Assembly (NCBI RefSeq): GCF_028453695.1
Contig: NC_135782.1
Location: forward strand, 15,246,190-15,310,189
Reading direction: 5' to 3'
Source of the DNA: Augochlora pura
Lineage: Eukaryota; Arthropoda; Insecta; Hymenoptera; Halictidae
DNA length: 64,000 bases
A model generated the notes under the pieces. The model did no database searches. It saw only the letters and a program-made list of their open reading frames with translations, and was not told the origin of the DNA. Shown one piece after another: positions 48,000 through 59,720 of the stretch (positions within the stretch are counted from its first letter, which is position 1; every line of letters begins with the position of its first letter). The position numbers were made by a program, and so were the translations under genes.

Positions 48000-48560
48000 G
48001 GGCGAGAGCGAGAGAGAGAGGGGGGGAGTGGGGATGTTGAGAGAAAGAGAGAGATAGAGGGAGCGGGGCGAGTGGTATTCGACCCTCTATAGGGAAATAT
48101 CCATAATGCGCATTTGCAATTTCAATGCCTCGCCTCGCAACTTGCCGAAGCACAGCCACCCTTGAACCTCCGCTGCCGATCCGAGGCCTCGGTTGTTCCC
48201 AGCCCCTTTCCCCTACGGCCACCTTCCTCTCATTCTCAGCCTCTTCTTCTCGGTCTGCGTCCCTTTTGCCTCTCTCCATCGCATCGTCTCCCGACGCCTC
48301 TAGCTACACCTACCCCTCCCTTTACGGGCACAACCTTTGACGCCGCTGAAAAGATGTAGCAACGAAGGGAAAGAAAGGGAGCGACTCATGGGCCTTCTGG
48401 GCCTTGTTGTGGACGGAAGTTTTCTTTTCTTCTGTCGATTTCTATTGGGTTGATTGTCTAGTTCATAAGAGACACTATCTTTTTTCTTTTTGTGTCGAGG
48501 CGAATAATGGCTGGGTCTTTTGTGACCCAGAGATTGAGTACTGTTGATCGTTTTGATACT
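48000..48560. other. GA tract and GC-leaning island
   Basis: GA-rich at 48000-48062, then C-rich, moderately CpG-rich DNA with 71-112-codon frames lacking motifs. Confidence 0.35.
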
Positions 48561-48584
48561 TGGTGTTGACTGGAAGGTTGTAGT

Positions 48585-48775
48585 ATCATATAACGCTATA
48601 GTAATGTTACATGTAATATAGTATTATGTAACACTATATCAGTGTTATACGTAATATAGCGTTATGTATCGTAATATCCTCAGGGTTATATTAAGGTATC
48701 GTATAACGCTATACTAGTGTTATATGTAATATTGTATTATATAATACTATATCAATGTTATATAAATCATACTAT
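48585..48775. repeat. Palindromic AT repeat, ~113-bp unit
   Basis: TATAACGCTATA at about 48589 and 48702 starts two units. Within the first, ATAACGCTATAGTAATGTTAC is answered by GTAATATAGCGTTATG near 48652, so each unit can fold into a hairpin. Confidence 0.7.
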
Positions 48776-48889
48776 ACATAGGCGTATAGCATGCATCATA
48801 TACTATGTACAAGCAATGGAGCATCGATTTTACATTAAATATTCATTAATATGTTCTTGAAAAATTTATTAATACGTCCAGTACGTTTA

Positions 48890-49690
48890 TTCGTTGTGAC
48901 ATTTATTATTAGGTTAATTACGTTATTTATTGCGAGAGTTGGGTCAATGTTTCATGCTACATTAACTGAAATATTGTTTACGAGATTCATTGTAAGATAT
49001 ATTGTAATAGTCATTACAATATTAATTGTAATAATCGGTAGAGAATTTATTGTAGCGTTTATTATATATTTATTACGATATTTGTTACGGTATTCATTGC
49101 GATATTCGTTGGAACATTTATTGCAACATTCATTGGAATATTCATTGCAACATTCGTTTGAATATTGATTACAATATTTATTGGAATACTTATTGTAATA
49201 ATCATTGCAACAATCATTGGAATGTTCATTGCAACATTTCTTGGGATGTTCATTGCAACATTTCTTGGAATATTTATTGGAATAACCATTGGAATATACA
49301 TTGAAACATTCGTTGGAATATTCATTGTAACATTCATGAGAATATACATTGCAACATTCGTTGGAATATTCATTGCAACATTTCTTGGAATAATCATTGC
49401 CACATTCATTGGAATATACATTGCAACATTCGTTGGAATATTCATTGCAGCATTCGTTGGAATATTCATTGCAACATTCCTGTAGAACATTGATTAGAAT
49501 ATACATTACAAAAAAAAAATTGCAATATTCATTACAATGTTCATCGCAACACACATTACAATACACATTAGAATATACATTACAACGCTCATTATAACAT
49601 TGACCATAGCATTCATTAGAACACACATTCCAAGCCACATTACAACACACATTACAACTTTCATCAAAAAACAAATTACAACACAAAAAT
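48890..49690. repeat. 12-bp satellite arranged as 24-bp dimers
   Basis: 800 bp of ATTCATTGCAAC alternating with ATTCGTTGGAAT. Because 12 is a multiple of 3, no stop is created in three frames: a 244-codon and a 142-codon frame on the minus strand and a 106-codon frame on the plus strand stay open. They encode NEYSNECC, AMNIPTNV and FIATFVGI repeats. These are most simply by-products. Units are purest at 49080-49480 and diverged at the ends. Confidence 0.93.
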
Positions 49691-49933
49691 TGAAATAAAT
49701 AATTACCAAAACCATTGTAAACATCTCAAAACCACAAGTAATTAATACATACAGTAAAGTCACCTAAGCTACTGACCTTGACATATTTACGGTCAAGATC
49801 ACCGGAAGCTCCACCCCCATCCCCCCACCCTTCCACCAATATTTACCGAATCAAATCTTGAACAACATCGCCGTGTGAACCAATACACGTGAACATTTAA
49901 TTAGTGAAAGAGCGAGAGTCAGAAAGAGAGAGC

Positions 49934-49940
<7 letters not shown>

Positions 49941-49984
<44 letters not shown>
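49941..49984. repeat. (AG)22 microsatellite
   Basis: Pure 44-bp AG run within a longer GA-rich tract from about 49908. Confidence 0.95.
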
Positions 49985-49988
<4 letters not shown>

Positions 49989-49999
49989 GGGTAAACGAA

Positions 50000-50301
50000 A
50001 CTATCGGCGACGGACGACGTTAAAGCGCTCGGGCTGTGGAATTCGCAAACGGGGAGGTCGCGAAGGTCAAGGCCTCGGATCCGGTCCAAAGCTGGGAACC
50101 AGGTGGCGCTGTATCGACATTTCGGCGAGCTGCGTGAGCTGGGTAAGAGTCGTGGGGAAGAGCGGAGAGGAGAGGAGAGGGGGAAGGGTGGCTCGAGGGT
50201 GAAGAACGAATGAAATTCACCGAGCTTCATATCGCGGTCGTTACTTTCCACCCTGGAATTTATTTTCCTCCTCCTCCTCTTCTCTCTCTCTCACTCTCTC
50301 A

Positions 50302-50347
<46 letters not shown>

Positions 50348-50800
50348 AGCGTCGCCCGGCTCGGATATGCGAAAAAGAGAAAAAGAGTGGGGGGTGGCTC
50401 GAGGCAGAAGGGATGGAGAAAGATTTAAGTACATGGGAATCGGCGCAGCTCGGAAAGAGGGGAGAGAGAGAGAGGGGGGTATCGGTAAGGGGTGAGTTAA
50501 AATCAGTGCTGCTAGGGATATCGAAGGAGGCAATATTTCAATCGACGTTAGATTTATCGAGCTTTGGCCACGCGAAACGGCCAACGCGTCGAACCGCGTT
50601 ACGTGCCATTTCGCGGGCTGCTTTTCCACCTTTCGTTGCCGGCTCTACTTCATATATACCAGGTGGCGCGATTCAACGGGAACGTGACCGACGATACGAC
50701 GACTGGTCGGGTACGACGTCACGGCTTTGTTTGAACGTTTGTGATCGATACTGCTTAACGCTCGCTGTGGGCCAGTTTTACATTTTCGTGCTGACGAAAA
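50000..50800. other. GC-rich island split by (TC)21
   Basis: CpG-rich DNA on both sides of a TC run at 50305-50346. The AG run 320 bp upstream is its inverted partner. Frames of 66-141 codons are not recognised. Confidence 0.45.
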
Positions 50801-50829
50801 TATTTTTTCGAATTATTTGTATATTGTGT

Positions 50830-51900
50830 GTTATATAGATGGTGTTCAAAAAATAAATAGTTAGGTTATAGTGACATACAGTTGATCGTTGTATAAACCG
50901 AGAAATTCAGATGGAGGTTAGATAAATTCTCGTACAAAATTACAGAATAATAAGCGAGGTGTAGAGAATGTACAGGGTGTTCGAAAAATAAATGGGCAAA
51001 TTATTATAACATATGGTAGATTGTTATATATCGGGAAACTTAAAATGCCATTAGCTTACTCTTGATGCAAAATTACAGAATAATTGGTACTACGTGCACG
51101 ATATACAGAGTGTCCAAAAATTAAATGTCGAGGGTCCGGAAATATACGAAGTGTTATTGAACAATTGAAAATAACGTTTTGGAGGTTAGTTTGCTTTTGA
51201 TGTACACATCGAATAATCGGCGCAGTGTGCGCAATATTCAGGGTGTTTTTACAATAAATATTCAAATAGTAGTCATTTCGTAGAAAGGATTGTTGATTAA
51301 CCGAAAGATTTATTTCGAAGAATATTGTTACTGTTATGTTACTGGTAGAAATTGGATAATAAATTTTAATAATATACACGGTGTGGCAAAATTAAAGACC
51401 AACACAGTACTAAAATCTAGATTAATATTAAACTGCGAAAAAATCTATTTCGAACATTAATGTATCATTGACGATAGTTACACAATGAATTTTAACAATA
51501 TACAAGGTGTCGAAAAAATAAAGACTACGATTATAATAACATGCTAATTATCATTAAACAAAACCAGAAACAAATTTCAGACATTATTCAGACATTAGTT
51601 AATTTCCAACAGAAATTAATTACAGAACCATCACTGCAACAATTTTAACAATATATAAGGTATCTCAAAAATAAAAACCAACACTGTAATAATGTATAAG
51701 GTGTCTAAAAAATTAAAGACCAACAATGTATTAAAATCCAGATTAACACCAAACTACCAAATAATCTATTTGAAACATTACTGTATCATTGTCAAAAGTT
51801 ACATAATAAATTCTGTCAATATACAGGGGGTCTCAAAAATAAAAATCAAATCTCTACTACAATCCAGATTAACCTCAGAAAACCAAAAAAAGCGCAAAAT
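50830..51900. repeat. ~130-bp tandem repeat with AGGGTGTCNAAAAATAAA
   Basis: Eight or nine units. The phrase GGTGTTCGAAAAATAAATGG and variants lie near 50840, 50979, 51107, 51240, 51379, 51506, 51657, 51699 and 51827 (mostly 127-151 bp apart). Between them are TTGATCGTTGTAT and AAAATTACAGAATAAT words. Later units read AATAAAGACCAAC. Confidence 0.85.
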
Positions 51901-51929
51901 TTATCCTTTCAAAAACATCAATAACATAT

Positions 51930-52620
51930 AGCCGTTCCACTCGAGGGTCTCGAAACCAGGTGTAACAGGTGAAAATTCGCCATAATTAGCCGGCATCGAT
52001 TCTCGAAAACATTGAAGCACTCTCCTCTAGATTATCACGTATCATCATCAGCATCACCACGATACAAAAGCGTCCAGCTAAATCCACTAGGCCGCCCATT
52101 AATTTCGGCAATTAATTGCGGATTAAACTGGCGCAACAAACAATTTGGAATTTTTTCGTCGCCGGTAGACATGGCTCGAGATTATTACGGCGGCTAACTC
52201 GATTTTGAGCCGGTTTTATTTAAACCGCTCGACGAAGGCGACGACGCCTGAGGGGGCTGGGGGGGGGGGGGGAGGGGTGGGCCAGATTGCGTCCGATATT
52301 ACTTCCACGTGTTTTAGGTGATTTTTCCGTTCCGGCGTCGACTAAATATTCGTCGCAGCTGCCGAGCCCGCCGGCGATTCCGTTACTAATTGTTTCTAGT
52401 TGCGCGTCTCACGACCGCGAGCACGTGCCACTAATTACCCACCGTACCGTGAAAACAGCGATATTTTATGCGACCGGGGGGTAATTCCTCGCGCCTGAAT
52501 TTTTGACACTAATTACCGGCCGTGGAACTAACCCCCTCTCTGATTACCCGACTATGAAATCCGCGAGATTTCGCTCTGACGCCATTTTCTCCACCGCGAA
52601 AAAATTATTTATTTATCAGT
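51930..52620. other. GC-rich island with G14 run, possible regulatory DNA
   Basis: Unique-looking DNA rich in ATTA/TAAT words in GC context (CCCATTAATTTCGGCAATTA, CCACTAATTACCCACCG, ACACTAATTACCGGCC). A G14 run is at 52259-52272. It resembles conserved non-coding DNA in composition only. Confidence 0.35.
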
Positions 52621-53005
52621 GCTGGTTGCAAGAATGTTCTTTGAACGTTATTTAACAAATTTAATAAGTCAGTTTTTGTTAGTTAATTTTTTGTGGACGT
52701 TGGAAAATGTTTAGTTGAGTGGAATGGTGCGAGGGTTGCATGGGGTGGGAAAGTGTGTTATTTATTTTGTTAGTTATTAGTTGAGATATTGAGACGAGGT
52801 AAAGGCGAAAATTAAGGTGGGAATTAACTGCATTTAGGGTGATTTTTTTGGAATTTTAGATCGATTGTTACGAGCTGGGAAAATTGTTTAATCGTGGAGG
52901 GTGGGATTTGGGAAAAATTCTTATGTTGGATGTTATTTAATGAGATTAACGTGTCCTTTTTAATAAGGTGTTTTTATATATATTGAAAAAATAAAAAACG
53001 TAATA

Positions 53006-53310
53006 TATACAGGGTGGGGCAAATAAAGTGTTACAGTGCAATATCTCCATTATCATTAATGATATGCGAAAATGCTTCAGAAACAAATAGTTTGGTTCGG
53101 AGGGGGACGTATTTTGGTGGAAATGTTTTTTTCTCAAGGTCATATTTTTTTTGAGATTTCAAGGTCATCGATGTTTTTTTAAATGGAACTATATATTTCT
53201 TTTTCGATGACGTTATTGCCGATTTTAATACGAATCCAGCGACCTATAATTCAATGTCATTTTAGTCGCGCAAAGTATGAAAATCGTTAAAAAACCGAAG
53301 AGTATAGCAA
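53006..53310. repeat. Interspersed element ending ACAGGGTGGGGCAAATAAAG
   Basis: Starts with a terminal-looking word at 53009. It runs through CAATATCTCCATTATCATTA, TCAAGGTCATATTTTTTTTG and CGATGACGTTATTGCCGATT. It gives me the impression of a common arthropod repeat, but I cannot name the family. The 65-codon minus frame over it is not recognised. The preceding 380 bp (52621-53005) are AT-leaning without a feature. Confidence 0.45.
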
Positions 53311-53549
53311 TAATAATTCAAATATCTGCACTATTGTCAACATAATCACCTAACTACAAATTACAACCCCCTGCAACCCCTCCAACACCCATAACTCTAC
53401 ATCAATTTCCACAAGTAAACATACTTACCAAAATTTATACTAAAAATCGATCACAACAAAAAGAAAATCTAAGCAATTAAAATCACCTTAAAAACAATCA
53501 ACCACCACGCAGAAAAGAACATCAAACCCCCACGTGACCCGAATAAAAC

Positions 53550-54060
53550 CGTCCCCGTTCGTCAACTAATTTCGTGCACGGTGTACCCCTAAGCTCGAGT
53601 TGATTTTTAATCAGCAACTGAAACATGGAGCGCATTATGAAACGTACATCGAGTTCGGGAAAGTTGCGTTAGTTACCCGGAAGTTATCGGCGCCGATAAT
53701 TAAAAGCAAAACCATCGACGGCAGTGGATGGAGGGGGAGGAAGAGGGGGGTGGCATCGTGGAGCAATTAGCGCGGCGTTATTGGCAGGGTAAACTTAATC
53801 GTGGCCGGCGATGGTACACGAAGAATAAGGCGGCGTAGGGCCCCGATACTCCCCCCCCCCCCCCCCCCCGCCCCGCCGGTCACAGTAATTAATCAGTGCC
53901 ATATGGTAAGCCGGCAGCGTCGACGCGGTCCGCGGCCAACAGCAATTAATAACCCGACCATTATCAGTTATGCGTAACGATTACCGAGACTACTCTATAA
54001 CGAGCCGCGCTTAGAATGTAAACTTCAGGAACGACTTCCGTTATTAATGGCTGCGATATC
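53550..54060. other. GC-rich island with C19 run, possible regulatory DNA
   Basis: C19 run at 53851-53869. On either side are ATTA/TAAT words in GC context (AGTAATTAATCAGTGCC, AGCAATTAATAACCCG). No gene. Confidence 0.35.
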
Positions 54061-54084
54061 TCGCTACCCGAGGCGATCAACGAG

Positions 54085-54645
54085 AGAAACAGAGACAGAG
54101 ATGGAGAGAGAGAGTGAGAGAGACGAAACTAGAGAGAATGAGAGAGTAAGAGAGAGAGAATGAGAGTGAGCGAGAGAGTAAGAGAGTGATAGAATCAGGG
54201 AGAGAGAGAGAGTAAGAGAGAGATAGAATCAGGGAGAGAGAGAGAGAGAGAGTAAGAGAGAGAGAGAATCAGGGAGAGAGAGAGAGTAAGAGAGAGAGAG
54301 AGAGAGTGAGAAAGAGAGAGTAAGAAAGAGAGAGTAAGAAAGAGAGAGTAAGAAAGAGAGAGTAAGAAAGAGAGAGAGAGAGTCAGAGAGCGATAGATCA
54401 AGAAAGAGAGAAAATAAAGAAAAGATCGAGAGAGTAAGAGATAAAGAGAGAGAGAGAAAAAGAGCGAGAGGGAAAGAGAGGGAGGGAGAGTAAAAGAGCG
54501 AGAGAGAGAGTGAAATAGCGAGAGATTGAGAACGAGAGAGTAGGAGAGAGAGAGAGAATGAGGGAGAGAGAAAGATCGAGAGAGAGCGAAAAATCGAGAA
54601 AGAGAAAGATCGAAAGAGAGAGAGAGAGGGTGAGAGAGAGGGACT
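54085..54645. repeat. 560-bp polypurine domain
   Basis: Almost pure A+G on the top strand, with GAGAGTAAGAGAGAGA and AGAATCAGGGAGAGA subrepeats and a GAAAGAGAGAGTAA unit repeated four to five times at 54310-54372. L/S-rich minus frames of 68-96 codons are artefacts. Confidence 0.95.
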
Positions 54646-54649
54646 TCGA

Positions 54650-54960
54650 GCGTAACTTCAGTCGCCGACTTCTTTCCTCCCGGTACACCGGGAATTCAAT
54701 TACGACGTTATAATTTTCGAGGGAGTACCGACGCCGTAGTCGCGCGCCTGCCCTGTACCCTGAAAAATGAATGCCGAACCCGTGTCGCCTGAAAAGAAAT
54801 TAATTTGTTCAAAGTTTCCGTTTCCGCGGCGAAAGGACCCTTGGAGGAAATACCGCGCTGCCGCGAGAAACGGGCGGCGCAAATTCATTTGCCTGATTCA
54901 TAGGGCGGGGGGGGGGGGGGGTGGCCAAAAAAAGAACTTCAGATAATAAGAGGTGCTTGC
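54650..54960. other. GC-leaning patch with G15 run
   Basis: G15 run at 54907-54921. The frames are unrecognised. AT-richer DNA without a feature follows to 55490, crossed by a 109-codon plus frame with no motif. Confidence 0.35.
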
Positions 54961-55489
54961 GAGTATATCGCGGACTGCTAACATCGTCTACACCTCTTTA
55001 TATGCGGTGATTTTCAATGATGGTTCTCTGAGCATTTGCGTCGCAATGGTGGCAATAGTTCGAGATTTATTTTGGAGTTTTATTATGGTGGTACAGGTAA
55101 CGTTTCCATTTTTTGGGACCTTTATTTTTTGGGAAGATGTAAGGTTATGTTTACTGTGGCATTTTGTGTGGTTTGGGATTTTGAACAACTTTTTTCTTTG
55201 TGGAAATTGTTTATTTGTTGTAGTTTGCGAGATATTTGCGAAAAAGTGTAGGTTATGTCGCGGCTATAATAATCTAACCTAAATATGATTCAAACATAAC
55301 CTATACTTACAACTTTCACAAAAGTATTTCCAAGGCTCAGTGAAAATCCAAGTAAAATTTAAGTTACTAGTTAATAATTTATATTAAAAAAATTCGCTCT
55401 CGTTAAATTACAGATTTTAAAACATTGTCAATTGTTAATTTTAATTTGTCAAGATCGAATTATTTTCTTAACTACAAATTCCTCTGATT

Positions 55490-55905
55490 ATCAACCTAGA
55501 AATCCGCTCGCTCTCGCCGTGGCTTTTCCTCCAATTTTCCTCGGGTTTTCTCGCTTTCACCGCCTTTCTCTCTCTTTCTCTCTCTCTCGTTCGCTTCCGA
55601 GACTCCTCTATTTTTTCGGTCTGGCCCCGCTCATAACTTTAACTCCAATCTTTCGCGACAATTCCGAAACGTGTACGTCGAAGCGCGCGCGGACACGTAC
55701 GCGGAACTTTGCGAAACTCGCGACGAGTTCGCAACTTCCAGCCGGGGCTCGTTCATGCGCGATGGAAACGATAACGCGGCGCCCCCCCCCCCCCCCCCCA
55801 CACACCCCTTCAACACCCGCCGCGTCGATTTTTTCCCGAGGAAACAGCGAAAGGTCCTTTCGAAAGGATTCCGAAAGCCGGAAACATTGCACGAGGAAAA
55901 CGAAA
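55490..55905. other. GC-rich island with C18 run
   Basis: C18 run at 55782-55799 and a CT run near 55566-55590. The 94-105-codon minus frames and 195-291-codon plus frames all cross the run as poly-G or poly-P and are not credible proteins. Confidence 0.4.
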
Positions 55906-55919
55906 GCCTTCGTAGATTT

Positions 55920-56460
55920 AATATATTTTCATATTTTATTCTGTACACTTTTTCCGTATTTTTATTCCTTGTTAATATGTATTTATATGCTATTTTTTAT
56001 TATTTGTATCTGTTTTATATCTTATTATATTTTGTTATACTACTTTCTATTATTTTATTTCGATATTCTATTACTATTTTTTTATTTTTATTCTTCCTTA
56101 ATATTTTATTATATTTCGTTATGCTATTTTTTTTATTATTTTATTTCGATATTCTATTACTTTTTTTATTTTTATTCTTTTATAGTTTATTTTGTTTCAT
56201 TATCCTGTTGTTTCACTATTTTTATTTTTTTATATTTTATTATATTTTATTCTGTTGATGTTTTACTATTTTTATTTTATTTATATTTTATTGCATTTCA
56301 ATTCTGATATTTTTTACTATATTTATTTTTTTGTATACTATACTATATGTTGCTATACAATTTTTAATTACTTCTATTTTCATATTCTATTTTATTATAC
56401 CATCTTTTATTATCCTCACTTTCTTATACTTTATTCTATTACTTCCTTTCGCTCCTAGTT
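55920..56460. repeat. TTTTATTATATTTCG repeat domain
   Basis: T-rich units including ATTATTTTATTTCGATATTC (near 56050 and 56137, 87 bp apart) and TTTTTATTTTTATTCTT. It yields F/Y/L/I-rich frames up to 291 codons that mimic membrane proteins but follow the repeat. Confidence 0.85.
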
Positions 56461-56995
56461 TTTATATTTTGTTAATATACCATTAATTGACAGTACTCCA
56501 TTGAATTCCGCTTACAGTTGGCAACACTGCACTCTACAGAATCGCACATGGGAGGATCAAAGCTTTGTAACTAAGATGTAAAAGAATATAAAGGAGAGAC
56601 GTTAGAAAGATCTAAAAGTCTAGGGTCGAAGGTGATTCACGTTGGCAAGCTTGAAAATCAGTATAGTTGGCAGCGCTGGAACAGCATGTCTCAGCCACAG
56701 TACTGCAAAAATTATGAAATCAAAGTAACCTCTACAGTTTTACTGAAATCTCAACAGAAAGCAAAAAGAGAATCTCTTTATATATTTCCATTGTCTATTA
56801 TTAATATTATTATTTATATAAATATAAATAAATTAAATAAAATAGAGAAATATAAACTAAATATTCCAAAAACCATAAAAGTCATTTTTCATCCAAAATT
56901 TATCCTACCACAGCTTTAAAAATTCCACCAGTTAATTAAAACTATTATTCAACCGAGAATTATTAAACAAAAAAATTCAAAAGGGTCGCCTTTTC
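56461..56995. other. AT-rich spacer with TTGGCAACACTG
   Basis: TTGGCAACACTG at 56518-56529 and AGTTGGCAGCGCTGGAACAG near 56662. A 95-codon frame at 56632-56919 has no motif. Confidence 0.4.
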
Positions 56996-56999
56996 TAAA

Positions 57000-57850
57000 G
57001 TTAGGCGAACGAAATTCGTCAACCCCGTAGGCATAGTTCCCCAGCGGAGGCGCGATTTATGAGACGCTGCGTCCTCGTATAATTACGATCGATCGCAGCG
57101 AAGGGCCGGCCCGCCCTCTCGGTTGTTTCGGGTCGACTTTTTGAGGGATTACCGTGGCTTCGAAGGGCCTGGGGCGCCCAGCCCCGAATCTCCGTTATCA
57201 TTTCATTATTTCCGTTAATTTAATATCGGCGGCGGACGGTGGGCGTGGGTCGGCCATCTGACTTGTTAATTTTTCGCCGCGCATAAATTGCCGGGCGACT
57301 CGCGAGCTTTTAATTGATTCGAGCGACGGTCGGGCCAAGACGGCCCCTGGTGGCCACGCGAACCCCTCCCACTAGTCCGACCCCTCCCAACCTGCGGTCT
57401 AGCAACCACAGTTTCACGGAGTCACGATGACGAACGGCTTCGGCTCCGCGGCCGATCCACGTGACGGATCGAGCGTGCCACGGCAGTCACGCTCTTCGCG
57501 GAAAGTTTGCGCCCGGGCCGGGCCGGGCCGGGCTCCGTGACCCGACTCGGCGAAAAGAAATCTCTCTTGCCGTGACTGCGTTCCCTAAAACTAGCCCGCC
57601 GCCGCCGCCGGCGCGCGACGTGCAGATATTTTTGAGGGCGGAGAAATCGGTCGCCTCGAAATTGCCCGGGCTGATTGAACATTTATCCAACAGCCGGCTG
57701 CGACAATGCCACGCGCCCGCCCCACGATGTTCCGCGAATTTCTCGAACTACCATGTTTTCACGATGATTCGATCCAAGCGACAAAGGGGCCAATCTGTTT
57801 CGATTTGTAACACGCCGCGCCGGAGAAGATATTGGAGAGGAGAACGGTCT
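57000..57850. other. GC-rich island
   Basis: CpG-rich. Local repeats are GGGCCGGGCCGGGCCGGG near 57513-57530 and CCGCCGCCGCCG near 57598. Frames of 60-166 codons on both strands overlap without motifs. Confidence 0.4.
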
Positions 57851-58029
57851 TGGAAATTTATCCATTTGTTTTTCAATTTTATCCATTTCACTGAGTATTC
57901 CAATATATTTCTATCTCCAGCATATAGAACACAAATATCGTTCTCTATGAGTTGTATATAATTTATTATGACGATAATAGAATGATTGTTTCAAAAATTT
58001 AAACCATTGAACGAGGAGATAGCTGAGTT

Positions 58030-58246
58030 GATTCTAAGAAACTTTTTCCTTTGCGAAAATGTTCTAGGATGCTCCGTTCATGAGTTATTAATGAAATATG
58101 TGGTTCAACTAGGCAGCGCGGAGAGCAGACGCTACTCCCACCGCGGCTTCGATCACGCCCACTGGCTAATTGCTTCGTATTTCGTTAATAACTCGTGGAC
58201 GAAGCGTCGTAGAAAAATTTCGCAAAGGAAAAAGTTTCTTGAAATC
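58030..58246. mobile_element. Fold-back element with 71-bp arms
   Basis: The left arm 58030-58100 is the reverse complement of the right arm 58176-58246 at about 60 of 71 positions, with a perfect 23-bp core centred on CGCAAAGGAAAAAG. The 75-bp GC-rich loop contains CGATCACGCCCACTGGC. Single-arm relatives lie at 25145-25300 and 34920-35095. It is a non-autonomous fold-back or MITE-like repeat; no named family is claimed. Confidence 0.75.
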
Positions 58247-58299
58247 GTCTAAGGAATCTTTTGGTTCTACTTTGGTCGCTCCATCTGTTTTTTTTGCAT

Positions 58300-58455
58300 A
58301 ACCTAACTGTGTTTCATAATACCTTCTATTACATTTAATGACGGTCTTTTACGTATTATAATTAATGATTTCGAATAATATTTTTTGACTTAACATAACC
58401 TAACATAACTTCAATATAATCTAACATAACCTTAACGTAAACTAACATAACTGAT
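58300..58455. repeat. TAACATAACCTAA-rich patch
   Basis: CATAACCTAACATAACTTCA and similar words, about ten irregular copies. It is the complementary-strand counterpart of the GGTTAGGTTA patch at 24945-25140. Confidence 0.55.
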
Positions 58456-58459
58456 TTCG

Positions 58460-58975
58460 ACCGTCATCGCGACCTCTTTCCCTCTGTGTATATTTTTTCC
58501 TCGCGATCCAGCGCCTCCTCTTGCGTTCTTTCCTGCCTCCGATGGCGTTTCTTCCGAGCATCGGTGGAGGGTGGCGCCAGAACAACTCTTCAGACCGCGC
58601 CGGAGTACACGGCGAGGGTGCGGAACGCCTAATTAGACGCGGTACCCGCCGCTAGGAGGGTGAAATGGGAAGGGAGCTCTCCGTAGGAACAAGAAAACGA
58701 AGAGACCGCGCGAACGGGGCACCGTGCAGACGGCACTGCCGCGGCGGCTGCCTGGCTTTCTACGGTTCCCGCAGTACTTTCGAACTGTCGCCGCCAGCTG
58801 GAAAAAAGTATGGGAACCTCCGCCCACTGCTATGCGCGACCCTGTCGCGGCCAACCCCCGTAACGCGGGGACACGTCGAGCACCTGCCTGCGGTTCTCGA
58901 TTTAGTGACCGGGAATCGATTTCTTTCACGGCTGGCTGACTATAAATCGTTTTAGCTGTCATCCGTGCCGCGGTG
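58460..58975. other. GC-rich island
   Basis: Frames of 71-96 codons (plus) and 175 codons (minus) overlap. The minus frame extends into the 10-bp repeat next door, which argues against a gene. Confidence 0.35.
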
Positions 58976-58984
58976 GAAAATATT

Positions 58985-59110
58985 GGGAATAGATGATGGA
59001 TGTTTGATAAGGTTTGAGGAGGTTTGATAAGGTTTAACGAGGTTTGACGAGGTTTGACGAGGTTTGACGAGATTTGACGAGATTGACGAGATTTGACGAG
59101 ATTAATGAGA
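58985..59110. repeat. 10-bp minisatellite GAGGTTTGAC
   Basis: About 12 units, purest at 59039-59070. Then comes a run of CTTCGACCTTCGACCTGCAA-like words at 59130-59180. It is AT-rich from there to 59335. Confidence 0.9.
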
Positions 59111-59339
59111 TTTGACAAGATTTGAGCTTCGATCTTCGACCTTCGACCTGCAACCTTCAACCTTTAACCTTTAACTATTAACGTTTAATTTTTAAAAATT
59201 GTTATATATTCAACTCATAACTTTGAATTTTCAAAAATTGTTATATATCCAATTTTTAACTTGTAATTCCCTAGTATCCATTCTCTAAAAATATCCTCAG
59301 CTTTCTTAAATGTCTTTCGTTCATTCCTTTAAATAATTC

Positions 59340-59720
59340 CACTCGTCTGAACAGCCATAATCCCGACGAGGACGCAGAGATCCCCGGTTTTCTTCGTTCG
59401 CTCGTCGGAAAGATACATGCTCTCTCGCAGCCATCGGAGCCCGAGTTTCCTCCGCGGCAGCGCCACTGTAGATTTTGATGCGCGACGATGGAAATTTATT
59501 CCCTTTCGTACTTTCTTCTTATCCGCGCGCGTTTGTTCGTCTGGGGGGATGCGCCCCACGACCCCGTGGACCGTGTAACCAGACGCCAGACAAGGAGTAA
59601 CGTGTTTTTCAGGGTCTCCCCTTCTCTCACTCGCGGATTCGCGACGCTTTTTGAGACGGTCGGTGTTTATGCGATTTTCGGGCTCCAGCTATCTGTTCCT
59701 CGAAAATGGCGTTGAATTCG
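59340..59720. other. GC-leaning island
   Basis: Frames of 75-76 codons on both strands are unrecognised. The sequence CGCGCGACGATGGAAATTTA and similar CpG words are present. No feature is supported. Confidence 0.3.

Noticed and set aside
48952..49686. 244-codon minus-strand frame rich in Cys and Asn
   Set aside because: It is explained entirely by the 12-bp satellite. Two other frames on both strands are also open.
48890..49690. CRISPR-like array of short regular repeats
   Set aside because: There are no unique spacers; the repeats are contiguous, and the DNA is eukaryotic in every other respect.
55432..56307. Longest plus-strand open frame (291 codons), resembling a hydrophobic membrane protein
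   Set aside because: It crosses a C18 homopolymer as poly-proline, and its second half is the translation of a TTTTATTATATTTCG repeat. Two other frames over the same DNA are equally open and equally F/Y/L-rich.
58633..59160. 175-codon minus frame
   Set aside because: It runs out of a GC island into the 10-bp GAGGTTTGAC repeat, and no motif is present.
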